NCBI GenBank assembly: GCA_030770535.1 | Contig: JASVEC010000001.1 | Span: forward strand, 992,001-1,056,000 | Direction of reading: 5' to 3' | DNA from: Batkoa obscura | Lineage: Eukaryota; Entomophthoromycota; Entomophthoromycetes; Entomophthorales; Batkoaceae | DNA: 64,000 nt | Shown here: piece by piece, positions 32,071 to 44,113 of the stretch | Layout: every line of letters begins with the position of its first letter | Numbering within the stretch: position 1 is the first letter of the stretch | Translations under genes and position numbers: made by a program | The notes under the pieces: generated by a model | Told to the model about the DNA's origin: nothing | What the model saw: only the letters and a program-made list of their open reading frames with translations | Database searches by the model: none

Positions 32071-33493
32071 GTAGGTTAAGAGTAAAATCTATTGTGATAC
32101 CACGTTCTTCTTTGTAAAATAAAAGTAAGCTAGTAATCTTATTAATTTTCGATATGTTTCTTTGTGATCTTTATCCTTTTAAATTAAATTAAAAAATTTA
32201 TCGCTTTTTAAACAAACTGTTCCCCATAAATATACAATCTTTTTACACTGTTTTAATCTGAAGAAAAAAAAGGAAAAAAGGAAAAAATCTATAGTTACGA
32301 AGAATTCACACTCAGAGGTACACTTCTGAGTTTGAATTAGATCTGACTGGGACTTATAAACCTTTTATATATTAGCAGCAAACAATCAAAATAATTGACG
32401 CAGTAATTTGTGGAAAAAATTAAATGCAACGAAAGAGGAATAGATAAAAGATAAAGAATCTCTTTATCTCATTCAATAGAACTAATATTGATTAGATTTA
32501 ATAGTTAAGACATCATAAAAAGCCTAACTTTTAAAATTAGATAAAAATTGTAAAAAAAAGTAAATTAATAGTAAAATAATAACAATAATTGAACAAAAAT
32601 AGAAGTTATCTTAAAATAAATTTGTAAAAAAGCAACCTATATTATCTTATTGATAATCAAAACTGAAAAAAAATCGATAAAGTTGTGTAAAAATTAAAGA
32701 AGATCAGATTGGAGCTAGGATGGAGTTAAAGACATGTGCTTCCATATCATAAAATTTGGTAGATTGGTTTTTTACTGTCATAAAAATTAGTTTCCCATCA
32801 AAAAAATTGTACTAAATTATACGTCATAAATGATTCCCTAGCCAAAAAAATAGTTTAAAATGAATACCTTGAGTTTAAGTTCACCCTCAATAATAATAAT
32901 AATAATAATAATAGGATGTATAAACAGTTTGATAGCTTTAATAAATTTGCTCAAAATAAGATTCAGTTCAATATCTGTGGTGGTAGAAAATCAGGTAGCT
33001 ATATTATATAGTTAGTAAGCTATCAATTTTAATTAAGTGAGAGAATTTTTCAATGTAGTAGAAATTTGAATTATGAACTAATAATTTAACTTTATCAGTA
33101 GTTATGGTTTTCGTGTGAAGGTAACCAGTCGGATAATTACCATTAAAAGCTCTATAAAAACATTTAAAATCTACTATATTGTATAAAATGATTTTTGCAA
33201 TAATTTGCAAGTTTGAATATTTAATATAGTTTTAGAGTGATTTCTAAAGATGTATGTATTTATCAAATACCTTTTAAAATGTTCTCTTGGTATATAAACT
33301 TTATTAGTAAGTAGGTTTTAGACACTTTATAGTTAATCATTTGATTAGTTTTTTTAGAATTCTTAATCATGTATGAGCGGAAAATAAAACAATTAGTTGA
33401 TTTAAAATCTGGAACATCTTTTAAAAGGGATTAAAGCGTGATTTTGGAAAATCAAGTATAAAAGAAAAGAATAAAACATAAATATAATTTTAA
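32071..33493. other. Intergenic with microsatellite and P450-1 promoter
   Basis: AT-rich spacer holding an (AAT)n tract at about 32889-32913 and the upstream region of P450-1. That region (33360-33493) is similar to the regions upstream of the other two P450 genes and includes a TATAAAAGAAAAGAATAAA box. No gene seen. Confidence 0.55.
32889..32913. repeat. (AAT)n microsatellite
   Basis: About eight uninterrupted AAT units in non-coding DNA. Confidence 0.95.
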
Positions 33494-35426
33494 ATGTTTA
33501 GTTTAATTTCAGTATTGAATTTTATCCTTGTATTATCCTTGTTCTACTACAGTTACAAAGTAAACCATTATTCGTATACTATTATAACGTTCTAATTTCA
33601 CCTTTAAAGGTCATATACAATATATTCTTTAGTCCATTAAGAAAAGTACCTGGTCCATTAATCAATTTGATATTTCCCTTTGTAAGTACTTTTCAAATAA
33701 TTAGGGGAACCTTTCCAGAGTATACTCTTAATTTACATCTTAAATACGGAAATGCGGTAAGATTAAGTAAGTATCAAAATCCAATTTGGCAATGGGGATA
33801 ATAATTAATTAAACTAGATTGGAATGATATATCTTTTTCTTCAGAGTCAGCATTAAAAGAGATCTACTCAACTTATACATATGAAAAGGATGACATTTAT
33901 GATATTTTCACAATATTAGGTGAAACCATTTTTAGCACAAGGTAATAAATAAGAAACACTAAGTAGCTTTAATTAACAATTTATTAGAAATAGGGAATTT
34001 CATCGTCAAAGAGTAATATTTTCAATTATTTATGAAAATTTGATTAACAGTTAGAAAAAAATCATTGCCCCATCTTTTTCAGAGAAAGTGATTGAAAGTG
34101 TAGAATATTTAGTCAAAAAGAATGTAAATAACTTTATAGATAAATTGAATATTATTACAGATCAAGGCCAGAATTTCGACCTTGGACTTTATTTTCATTA
34201 CTTTGCTTTTGTAAGTCCTTTATAAAATAGAAATATTTACATTGATGTAAATAATAGGATGTAATTGGAGACTTAGCATTTGGAAAATCATTTAGTATGC
34301 TAAAAGATGGCTACCATCCAATAGTAAAATGGGTACATAATATTTCTACTTATAGCCTTTTGGTATGATCTTTCCTGATTTATTTAATCATAATGTATAA
34401 ACAACATTAGGTATTTACGTTCCCGTTTATGAAATACTATCAATTTGATGGTATCAAAAAGCTATATGAGGTATTATAAGCTGAAATTATTTTCAAACTT
34501 ATTTAATCCAATTTAGTTTTCATATGAAGCAATAAAGGATGCTAGAAACAACCCAGATAGAGCTAATATTCTAAGCAATTTAATCAAAGCAACGGATCCA
34601 GATACAGGAAATCATTTAAGTGATAAAGAGATAGCTGAAGAATCGATTTTACAAATGTAATTTTAAATGATATCAATTTAGATTCTTAAAATTAATATTC
34701 GTAGTGGAGCTGGCACCGATACTACATCAAATTCACTTACATGGTAATCTAACTCGAGAGCCCTTAATAGATTGACTTATTTTGCTAGGATATTTTATTT
34801 ACTAACCAATAACCCAGAGGTATATCAAAAAGTGAAAGAAGAGATGCTTACAGTATTCCCAGATAAAAATTCAATCACTTATACAATGTGTAAATCAGAA
34901 TGCCACTATCTTAGTGCCGTAATTCATGAAGGCTTAAGGGTCATACCGGTAGCTGGGGGCGCCCCTACAAGATATGTACCTAAAGGAGGCAAAGTAATTG
35001 ATGGCTATTATATTCCAGAAAAGGTAAGCTATACAATAACTATAATTCAGGCTTGTACTAATTTGCAGGCTACTGTTGGAGTAACCATTAATGCTTTACA
35101 CAATTTATCCTCATTATGGAAAAATCCAGATGTTTTTGATCCTCAAAGGTGGTTACAAGATGGGAAGTTTAAAACTAACTCCAATTTTTCACCCTTTTTA
35201 ATAGGACCTAGAGCTTGTGTTGGTAGAACGTAAGCTATTATTAAGAAAGTAGCAATAATTACTTATTTTGTTTTTTAGTCTGGCTTGGATGGAGCTATAC
35301 TTAGTTAGTGCAAATTTGATAAGAAACTTCACTTTCAAAAGAAATATTGAAAAGAAGATTGCTTATAAAAATTTTATTACTACCCAACCTGCTGAACCTA
35401 TTGAGGTTTCTATATTTAAAAATTAA
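33494..35426 (+). CDS. Cytochrome P450, copy 1 (apparently intact)
   Basis: Membrane-bound P450 monooxygenase of about 471 aa in 12 exons with eleven introns of about 42-65 nt. The N-terminal anchor is MFSLISVLNFILVLSLFYYS; after intron 1 come SPLRKVPGPLINLIFPF (proline hinge), then HRQR joined to KKIIAPSFSE (C-helix region). The I-helix is IGAGTDTTSNSLTW (near 34705), the K-helix ExxR is EGLR at 34928-34939, the PERF-like motif is FDPQRW, and the heme-binding loop is FLIGPRACVGRT near 35196-35228 with its cysteine ligand. No break was found in the joined frame. Substrate unknown; the style is that of fungal CYP families acting on hydrophobic or secondary metabolites. Its last exons are almost identical to copy 2. 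Confidence 0.87.
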
Positions 35427-36375
35427 TGTGAGTTTTGTCAAATGTGTTTGATACAAGTCAGTTTATGTTTTATATTTTGCTTTGTAATTCTTTCACTATT
35501 CATATTATTAGTTAAAATAAACAGTGTTGTTTTTTCTATTGTTGCCTAATTTTGGAGCTGTTTTATTTCAAGTAAGAATGTAGAAAATCATGAGCTAAGC
35601 TAAAAGGCTAAAAGTTTAAACTAATCGATTTAAGGAAGTAAATAGAGAAGGTGAAAATCAAAACAAAAGAAAACCTCTCACTAGGACATGGTGTGTCAAT
35701 TGTCAGGATAAGAAAGCTAAGTAATAGTTCGTAATTAAAACTCGAAACTAAAGGTATAAATTAAAAAATTATATGTACCTGTGAGGATTAGTTTAAGTAG
35801 AAAAAAGCCACGTAATATTATTCAGGTATTGAAAAAAGCCATTCATTGGTAACTGTATCTATGTTAAGATTGTTTTATCGGAGTGTGATTAGGTTCATTG
35901 AAAGACCCATGAATAAGTCAGATAGTTAATATTATTATTAATGACTAAAGCTGAGAACAATGTTAACGGAGGTATACAAGATATATAGGAGTTTTATGAA
36001 GCTTCAGAGATAACTATAACTATAACAGAAAAAATCAGACGAGTTAACAGCAATAAAAATGTTTAAACTTGATTATAAAAGATAGTTATAAGCCAAATTT
36101 ATCAAAAAATAATAAAGCGTCAAAGGTACTGCTATCCGAAGTTGACCCACTGTCAAATTTCTTTTAAATAAAAGATATTTACAAACAAAATAGATTATGT
36201 TTCAAATATTTTTTGGATCAAGACTTTAGATTAATATAATTTATAAAAAAAATATAGTTTGGCGATTTATGAGGATAATTTTATTTTTAACTAATAGACA
36301 TAACAGATTGAATTGCTTTAAACGTAAAAAGTTATATAAATAAACAAAATATCAGAAAAAAAACCAAGAACATCT

Positions 36376-36472
36376 ATATGAGGGTGTATTTTTGTGTTTA
36401 AGAATTTTACTAACAATTTTTCTGCTCAAATAGCGCTTAAAAGATGGAAAAACTGATAAAGCCAAAAAAAAT
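36376..36472 (-). mobile_element. 105-bp MITE, one end lost
   Basis: ATATGAGGGTGTATTTTTGT at the left and CTCAAATAGCGCTTAAAAGA in the centre; the right terminal repeat is missing and runs into AATAAAAT. Confidence 0.8.
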
Positions 36473-36625
36473 AAAATAAAGAAATAATATAATACAAATT
36501 CAGGAAATTGATAACATATAATAAAAAAGATTCATTTGTATATTTAAAATATTTAAAAAATCTCGTTAAAAAGTATCAAATTTGAGCTTTTTAAAATAAG
36601 CTGGATCTTGTTCATGAACTTTTTC

Positions 36626-36725
36626 ATGAGGATGTTTTTTAGTTTCATTACTTTTTCCATTTTTTAAGCGCTATTTGAGCAGAAAAATTGTTAGTAAAAT
36701 CCTTAAGCAAAAAAACATCCCCATT
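36626..36725 (+). mobile_element. 105-bp MITE, full length
   Basis: ATGAGGATGTTTTTTAGTTT at the left, AGCGCTATTTGAGCAGAAAA centre, right end AACATCCCCATT. Confidence 0.9.
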
Positions 36726-37101
36726 TGTTGCTTTAGTTAAATATTTTGTAATTGTTCAAAAAGCTCTCAGCTAGCATGCAAATAAAGGTTTGTCATATGA
36801 ACCAGGTGGAGCAGTAGCGAAATAACAACAACATATTAAAAAAAAGGTAAAGGAGTGATTGCTGAAAAGCATGCCAGATGAATTAACTTAATAATCTGAT
36901 AGAGGTTTTAATTTTTTTTTCTTTTTTCCATCAAATGGAACTAGGTTTATTTCCGCTTCCAGCTAAAAACTAATTTGTTAAGATAAAAAGTGTATGAATT
37001 GATATTAAATTTTTAGATTTTGTTTTAAGGATAAAATTAAAATAAGTAGTGATATATGATTTTAAAGTCTAAAGTCTTTATTTCTCAATGTTTGTTACAT
37101 G

Positions 37102-37449
37102 TTAAAGAATAGCAGCACTATTTTTCTTGTTGATATTAAAATTATTACTATTAACATTCTTTTTGTGAACATTATCAGTAAACACAGCGGCTTTTTTATT
37201 ATGATCAAATTCATTTAAATTAAAGTTATCAGCCTTGGTACGGAATTGATTATTATTAATTACAGCTGGGAAACCAGAGGAGCCAAAGTTATTGAATCCA
37301 CCATATCCACCATTAAACCCACCAAGTCCATAGCCAGGATAGAAATTGTTAAAAGTGCGTCTGGTTAAGTAACTATCACTAGAAGTTGGAAGAGATGAGA
37401 TAGTACAAGTGAAAGCTAAGACAATGGCGTTTAATAAGAATTGATTCAT
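37102..37449 (-). CDS. Small secreted protein, paralog 7
   Basis: 115 aa. Residues 1-90 are identical to paralog 6 (MNQFLLNAIVLAFTCTISSL, LTRR at 28-31, TFNNFYPGYGLGGFNGG). The last part reads VFTDNVHKKNVNSNNFNINK and ends AAIL, resembling paralogs 1 and 3 instead. The 3' flank also resembles that of paralogs 1 and 2 (ACTTTAAAATC-type sequence). This looks like a hybrid made by gene conversion or unequal crossing-over within the family. Promoter and upstream MITE are shared with paralog 6. Confidence 0.87.
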   Translation of the reverse strand: MNQFLLNAIVLAFTCTISSLPTSSDSYLTRRTFNNFYPGYGLGGFNGGYGGFNNFGSSGFPAVINNNQFRTKADNFNLNEFDHNKKAAVFTDNVHKKNVNSNNFNINKKNSAAIL

Positions 37450-37784
37450 TTTTTGATAACTATTTTAAAGATTTATTCTGGTACTTATATACTTATCTAT
37501 CTTTCTTTCTTTTATCATATATAATATGGAGATGTTTTTTTGGTTTCATTATTTTTTCCATTTTTTAAACGCTATTTGAGTGAAAAGATTGTTAGTAAAG
37601 TTTTTAAACACAAAAATACATCCTCATATTATTTTTACTTGATTTAACGTTAATTTATCATTATTTGTCTATACTAAATAAAACTATACTTAGTTAAAAT
37701 AATACCATATTTATCTGACTAGTCATTGTTAATTGACAATATTTTATAATCTATGCTTTATTAATTGAATTTATAAGATACATT
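37182..37784. repeat. Near-identical segmental duplicate, copy B
   Basis: Matches 30655-31257 with only a few differences (for example single-base changes near 37480 and 37708). Contains most of paralog 7, its promoter and a MITE. Confidence 0.85.
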
Positions 37785-38179
37785 AAAAGTATAATGAGCT
37801 TTAATAATTTATCAGTATAGAAGTTTAAATCATTCAAAGTGTACGAAGTATATATATTATAATGTACAGAAGTAACAGATTGTTGTAAAATTCTTATTAT
37901 CAAAAATACATAGTAAAAAAACATTGTTAATAATTATTATTTTATACTTTTATTTAGATTTACTTTTGATCTCAATAAGAACAGAAATAAAAATCATCAA
38001 TTAGTGGAAGCAAATGACAAAAAAGTTAAAATATAAAACTCAGCATAAATAATCTAATTACATAAGTACTACAAAATGAGGTGCAATCGGTTTAATCTTT
38101 AAATTTTATTGTCTTTCAAAATCAGTATACATATTAACTTTTGTCTTACCATTACTGTATATTCAAACTCTAGCGTAAA
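37450..38179. other. Intergenic with one MITE
   Basis: Upstream region of paralog 7 in block B, with the shared MITE at 37524-37629; from about 37785 to 38179 it is only moderately similar to 31480-31769. Confidence 0.6.
37524..37629 (+). mobile_element. 105-bp MITE in duplicated block B
   Basis: Same insertion as at 30996-31100 and nearly identical to it, carried along by the block duplication. Confidence 0.92.
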
Positions 38180-38488
38180 ATCAGCGATTATGGCACATAA
38201 AACTCTTATGCTCCTCAAGCAGAATATTATGAGGCTGATGACATTTATCATGATGATACTCACAGCGAAGATGTTTATAACGTTGATTGTTATTACTATG
38301 ATAATGTAGATGCTCAAGGTGAATATGAAGAGCCCAATAATCGTTATTATAAATCGCTTAATGTACTTATTGACGAATCTAATGGAGCTGACCCAGCCCA
38401 AGGACAACAAATTGATGCTCCAACGCAAAAGTGGATCAATAAAAGAGCTAAAATGAGTGATAAAATGAGTGATTCGATCACTTTATAT
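38180..38488 (+). pseudogene. Relic of the acidic gene, copy B
   Basis: Reads ISDYGT, a stop, NSYAPQAEYYEADDIYHDDT and later DAPTQKWINKRAKMSDKMSD, the last matching AAAQKWMEKRARISNEM of the intact gene at 51229. The initiator is ATC as in copy A and an early stop is present. A reverse-oriented MITE sits on its 3' end at 38485. The C-terminal part is better preserved than in copy A, so the two relics decayed separately after duplicating. Confidence 0.7.
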
Positions 38489-38590
38489 GGGAATGTATTT
38501 TTTTGTTCAAAAATTTTACTAACAATCTTTCCGCTCAAATAGCGCTTAAAAAATGGAAAAAGTAATGAAACCAAAAAAAACACCCCCATA
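38485..38590 (-). mobile_element. 105-bp MITE on the end of acidic relic B
   Basis: TATATGGGAATGTATTTTTT at the left, CTCAAATAGCGCTTAAAAAA centre, right end CACCCCCATA. Confidence 0.9.
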
Positions 38591-39779
38591 CAGGTTAGGA
38601 GTGAAACTTACTGGGCTACCATGTTCTGTTTTATAATAAATATAGGCTAACTAAATGTATTAATCTCATTACATACTTGTTTGTTGAGTATTAATATTCA
38701 TATTAAATTAGAAATTCATTTGTATCTTGTAAAAATTATATTACTCTATCGTTAGTTGTAATTTAAGAAAAGCTGCTATAAATTCGGATTTTACTATGAC
38801 TCTTTTAAAAAGACAATCTGCTTTCCATTAATTGATTCACCTTTTTAGGAAATGTTTAGGCCTTTGAAGATGGTATGATTGATTTAAAGCCAATATCCTG
38901 GGCTGGGATTCCTACCTTATTAAACATTAAATTATACTACTCTCTATGATAAGGAACAGAAAACAATAATGTATATAACTAGTTTAGCAGTTTTAAAAAA
39001 TATGTATCAAATTAGATCAAGTTTATTATTTCTGATAGTAGACAGGTACATATAGCGTATACTAACGATCCTTAGTAACAATTAAGCGAGAAAATTACTA
39101 AATTACAAGAAACTTGAATAAAAAGTCAAACTTTTAATATTGTATAATTTATTTTGTGATATCGGGGCAAAAGTTATTAACCGGATAATAATATTAAAAG
39201 CTTTGGAAAAAATAATAAAATTTAAAAATATGGGGGTGTATTTTTTTAGAATTTTACTAACAATTTTCCCGCTCAAATAGCGCTTAAAAAATGGAGAAAG
39301 TGATGAAACCAAAAAAACACCTTCATATGGTTTATTTTTTTGATAGAAAATGATTGGATTATTTAATATCAGTAGATCTATGCTTGAAATATAGAGTAGA
39401 GTTTTATAATACATCTATTAACTTTTTTTACGCATGTAAAACTTTAAAAGACAGTTTTTAGGAATCGCTCCATTTAAGTGTCTCATTTTTTTAACTTAAG
39501 TTATTTCTTTATACGAATATGATAACAATACAAAGCTATAATCCCAACTTCATATAAAAAAAACTTACAACAATTTAAAAAATACGAAGGACATTTAAAT
39601 GTAGCTAGTTCTAGATATTAAATAATTAGCCATTTTTTTAAAATTCTTAGTCATGCAAGAGCGGAAAATAGAATAATTAGCTAAATAAAATCTAGAACAG
39701 ATTATAAAAGGGGTTGAAGCGTGACTGTAGAAAATCTAATATAAAAAAGAAGAATAAAACATAAATATAATTTTAAAAA
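38591..39779. other. Intergenic with one MITE and P450-2 promoter
   Basis: Contains a MITE at 39229-39328 and, from about 39640, the region similar to the P450-1 upstream sequence. No gene seen. Confidence 0.55.
39229..39328 (-). mobile_element. 105-bp MITE
   Basis: TATGGGGGTGTATTTTTTTA at the left, a short internal deletion before GAATTTTACTAACAAT, CTCAAATAGCGCTTAAAAAA centre, right end CACCTTCATA. Confidence 0.88.
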
Positions 39780-41715
39780 ATGTTTAGCTTAATTTCAATA
39801 TTGAATCCTATCCTTGTATTATCCTTATCCTATTATGGTTACAAAGTAGAATATTATATATATTATGAACACATTATAATTGCATCTTTAAAGGTTATAT
39901 ACAATGTATATTTTAGCCCATTGAGAAAAGTACCTGGTCCTTTAATTAATCTAATATTTCCCTTTATACATAATATTTATCTAATAAATGGTACCTTCCC
40001 AAAGTATGCTCTCGATATCCATAGTAAGTATGGAAACGTGGTAAGATTAAGTAAGTATTTATACCACGTCAGACCGTTTTGATAAATATTAAATAAAACT
40101 AGGCTGGAGTGAATTATCCTTTTCTTCAGATTCGGCATTGAAAGAGATCTACTTAACTTATGCATATACAAAGGATGAGATTTATAACATTTTTCAAATA
40201 ATAGGAGAAAGCATTTTTAGCACGAGGTAATAAAATAGACATAAAGTTAACAATTATTAACAATTTTTTAGAAATAAGGATTTTCATCGCCAAAGGGTAA
40301 TATTATGAATATTTCCTAAGATAATAAATAACAGTTAGAAAAAAATCATTGCTCCATCTTTTTCAGAAAAGGTGATTGAAAGCGTGGAATACTTGATTAA
40401 AAATAACGTATATACTTTTGTAAATAAGGTGGATACACTTGCAACTCAAGGTCAAAAATTAGATCTTGGTCTTTACTTTCATTACTTTGCTTTTGTAAGT
40501 TATTTATCAAGCAATCAGATTTATAGTAATATAGATAATAGGATGTAATTGGAGATTTAGCATTTGGAAAATCATTTAATATGCTAAGAGATGGTTACCA
40601 TCCAATAATAAAATGAGTAGATGATATATCCAAATATACCCTTTTGGTAAAATATATTCATATTTTTTAATTATAATTTACATATGTTAGGTATTTATAT
40701 TCCCGTTTTTGAAACACTATCGATTTGATAGCATCAAAAAATTATATGAGGTATTAGAATCTAAAATTATTACCGAACCTATTAAACCGTATCTAGTTTT
40801 CATACGAAGCAATAAAAGATGCTAGAAACAACCCAGATAGAACTACTATTTTAAGCACTTTTATTAAAGCAACGGATCCAGATACGGGAAATCATTTAAG
40901 TGATAAAGAGATAGCTGAAGAATCGATTTTACAAATGTAATCTTATTTCTCAATCTATCGAGTTATTTAGCTAAATCATTTAAAGTGCTGCTGGAACCGA
41001 TACTACTTCGAACTCGCTTACATGGTAATCTAATATAATATAGATGACATCATTAGAAAACTAATCAACATGATTAGGATATTTTATTTATTAACTAGTA
41101 ACCCAGAAGTATATGAAAAAGTTAAAGAAGAAATACATACGATATTCCCAGATAAGGATTCAATTACTTATACTAAATGTAAATCAGAATGCCATTATCT
41201 TAATGCCATAATTCATGAAGGTCTAAGAATCTTACCAGTAGCTGGTGGTACGGCAACAAGAATTGTTCCTAAGGGAAGGAGAGTAATTGATGGCTATTAT
41301 ATACCAGAAAAGGTAAAATCAATTACAAAAATAAATAAAATTAATAATATCTCTTAGATTATTGTTGGAGTGAGTATTAACTCTTTACATAATTTGCCTT
41401 CGTTATGGAAAAATCCAGATGTTTTTGATCCTCAAAGGTGGTTACAAGATGGGAAGTTTAAAACTAACTCCAATTTTTCACCCTTTTTAATAGGACCTAG
41501 AGCTTGTGTTGGTAGAACGTAAGCTATTATTAAGAAAGTAGCAATAATTACTTATTTTGTTTTTTAGTCTGGCTTGGATGGAGCTATACTTAGTTAGTGC
41601 AAATTTGATAAGAAACTTCACTTTCAAAAGAAATATTGAAAAGAAGATTGCTTATAAAAATTTTATTACTACCCAACCTGCTGAACCTATTGAAGTTTCT
41701 ATAATTAAAAACTAA
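39780..41715 (+). pseudogene. Cytochrome P450, copy 2, with a nonsense codon
   Basis: Same 12-exon layout as copies 1 and 3: MFSLISILNPILVLSLSYYG anchor, KVPGPLINLIFPFIHN, RKKIIAPSF-type C-helix, IAAGTDTTSNSLTW I-helix, EGLRILPVAGG and FLIGPRACVGRT. All splice signals look intact. However, the Trp codon of the conserved (I/V)KW motif (TGG in both other copies) is TGA at 40614-40616 in exon 6, giving a product cut before the I-helix and heme loop. One nonsense change in an otherwise preserved gene implies very recent loss, or a read error. The 3' exons are shared with copies 1 and 3 by conversion. Confidence 0.75.
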
Positions 41716-42622
41716 AGGGGACATTTACACGAGACAACAATGAATTACAGAGAGATTATGCTATATTTGACAGCTTTCAGAAGCCAATTAAGTGTTCAAT
41801 AATAAATTCTAAAACATAAAAAACTATTTCAATTTTAACGTTATCTAAATACTATTTTAATATGTTTTTTGTTAAAATATAGTAGCTACCATATTTATTC
41901 AAACAAATTCAACATATATATATATATGTTTATATTTTGACATGTAATAAAAATAAAAAAATAAAACTAAGTAGTTATAATCTCTATTTGTTATTAATTC
42001 TAATAATATAATTTTTTTTAAATTTAATGTCAACTTTTTAAATTAATTTTTTTAAAAGTTAGGTGGCTAAAAATATAATTTCTTCTAATTTTAAATTGAG
42101 AGGAGGTCAAAAAGTTTGTGTAATTAGGCAGTTTTAATTACTAATAAGTCCAATTTCTGCATAAATCTGATGTATAAGTGTAAAAAAAATTACGCACAAA
42201 GTTTCAAAATGATTAGATTAACAGTTTTTAAGATATGGGGATGTATTTTTTTGATTTCATCACTTTTTTCATTTTTCAAGCGCTATTTGAGTAAAATAGC
42301 TGTTAGTAAAATTTCTAAACAAAAAGCACATCCCCATATAGTTATTTGAATTTACCTTTTGTTAAAATAAAAACAAAATGAAAGTTTTCATAACTAAACT
42401 TTAAAATGGGATTTTTAAAAATTCTGATATAATAAAAGAAAGCATATTATATAAACATTGTAATTTGTTTATATTAATTTTAATAATTATTTATAATAAC
42501 CCAAAGTTTATAGAATTTTATAATAGAATAAAACAAATAAAGAAATATTAATAAAGTCTATTAATAGTAATAATAAATTTAATTAAACAATATATAAAAT
42601 TAGTGATTTAAAGGAAATGGTG
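41716..42622. other. Intergenic with one MITE
   Basis: Contains a short (TA)n run near 41914-41928 and a MITE at 42234-42340; no gene. Confidence 0.6.
42234..42340 (+). mobile_element. 105-bp MITE, full length
   Basis: ATATGGGGATGTATTTTTTT at the left, AAGCGCTATTTGAGTAAAAT centre, right end CACATCCCCATATA. Confidence 0.92.
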
Positions 42623-43104
42623 TGAAAAATTGATACTCAGTGGTTGGAGTTAAAAGCTACTCTTGCTTGATTAACTTGCCTTGAGTCGAAGGGTCTTAGT
42701 TTATGTAACTAAGATAGACTTAACTTAATAGAAATAGTACGTAATAAGCTACGAATTATGTAAAACAAATATAATGGAAGATACTACCGTAAAATCTATG
42801 TAAGATGTTGTCAGAAAGACTTAGTGACTTTATTAATGATACGTTATCAGGGAGTAATTCAATTAAAAAAGCCTCGAGTTAGTATGTTGAAGAATCTCTT
42901 TTATACTCCAACTGGGTGGCTATTTATAAGGAACATGGTAACAGTTATTCTTTATTGTAGTTGCCAAGTATGGACATTAAAACGTGGGCAATAAGTTCTT
43001 CATGATCAAGTGGTAGCAATCCTCACAGCAAATCTATATAAGGGACTCTGAATTGATTATCATATTATAATCAATCCTAGAGCTAATGAAGCGATATTTC
43101 ACAA
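42623..43104 (-). mobile_element. LTR-like fossil fragment, copy 1
   Basis: About 480 bp, bounded by TGTGAAAAATTG and CGATATTTCACA, so it has TG..CA ends. Its sequence is the reverse complement of most of the copy at 43567-44113. No reverse transcriptase, integrase or capsid coding is visible nearby. I read it as an old solo LTR; the terminal inverted repeat of about 12 bp also leaves a non-autonomous DNA element possible. Confidence 0.6.
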
Positions 43105-43566
43105 TAGAAAACAAAAACCAATAAATAGCATTATTATCAGCTGTAACTTTAGTATATTTTTTTGATAAATATAAAGGTTTTGGATTTAATATAAGTAAAA
43201 ATCAATATGATTATTTAAAAATAGATAATAATAATAAACCATCAACATTATAACCTATTATTAAAAACATAAAAAAAATCAAAAATGAGCAAATTGAAAC
43301 TATTATATGAGGATGTTTTTTTTAGTTTCATCACTTTTTACATCTTTTAAGCGCTATTTAAGTGGAAAAATTGTTAACAAAATTCTTAAACATAAAGATA
43401 CATCCCCATATAATATTTACTTAACAATTTAGATATTTTATTAAAATTTAATATAAAAGAAATAATAAAAAATAATTATTAAATAGTATATTGGGATGTA
43501 TTTTTTAAATATATATCAAACAATTTTAGAAATACAAAAAAAATAGATTTGTATAACATATATGGT
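43105..43566. other. Spacer between LTR-like fragments, with MITEs
   Basis: Holds a full MITE at 43305-43412 and a MITE-end fragment near 43490-43520. No element coding sequence. Confidence 0.6.
43305..43412 (+). mobile_element. 105-bp MITE, full length
   Basis: TATATGAGGATGTTTTTTTT at the left, AAGCGCTATTTAAGTGGAAA centre, right end ATACATCCCCATATA. Confidence 0.92.
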
Positions 43567-44113
43567 GTGAAATATTGCTTCATTAGCTCTATGATAGATT
43601 ATAACATAGTAATCAACTCAGGGCTCCTTATATAGATTCGCTGTGAGATGTGAAATATTGCTTTATTAGCTCTAGGATTGATTATAACACAACAATCAAT
43701 TAAGTTGCTGTGTTCTTAAGTTCAAACATAATCAAGTCAGAGTCCCTTATTTCGATTTGCTGTGAGAATTCCTAACTTCATATTACAAAGAATATTATCT
43801 TCTCGCTTTGATATCCATACTTATTGGAGTATAAAAGAGATTCTTCAACATGATAACTCAATGCTTTTTAGCTGAATTACTCTTTGATATCGTACCATTA
43901 ATAAAGTCACTAAGTCTTTCTGACAACATCTTACGTAGATTTTACGGTAGTATCTTCCATTATATTTGTTTTACATAATTCGTAGCTTATTACGTACTAT
44001 TTCTATTAAGTTAAGTCTATCTTAGTTACATAAACTAAGACCCTTCGACTCAAGGCAAGTTAATCAAGCAAGAGTAGCTTTTAACTCCAACCACTGAGTA
44101 CCAATTTTCATAA
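43567..44113 (+). mobile_element. LTR-like fossil, copy 2, with nested 5' fragment
   Basis: Begins TGTGAAATATTGCTTCATTA, and after about 80 bp the same start recurs (near 43648), so one element appears inserted in or joined to a second. The longer unit contains a TATAAAAG box near 43830 and ends CAATTTTCATA near 44113. TATA box plus TG..CA ends fits an LTR. No internal coding region was seen; old and non-coding. Confidence 0.6.

Larger units (their letters stand above)
35427..37101. other. Intergenic with two MITEs
   Basis: Boundary between duplicated blocks A and B. MITEs lie at about 36376-36472 (-) and 36626-36725 (+). No gene supported. Confidence 0.55.

Noticed and set aside
38099-39414. 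Several minus-strand frames of 60-110 aa
   Set aside because: They run through MITE copies and the acidic-gene relic and share MITE-encoded peptides, so they are repeat artefacts.
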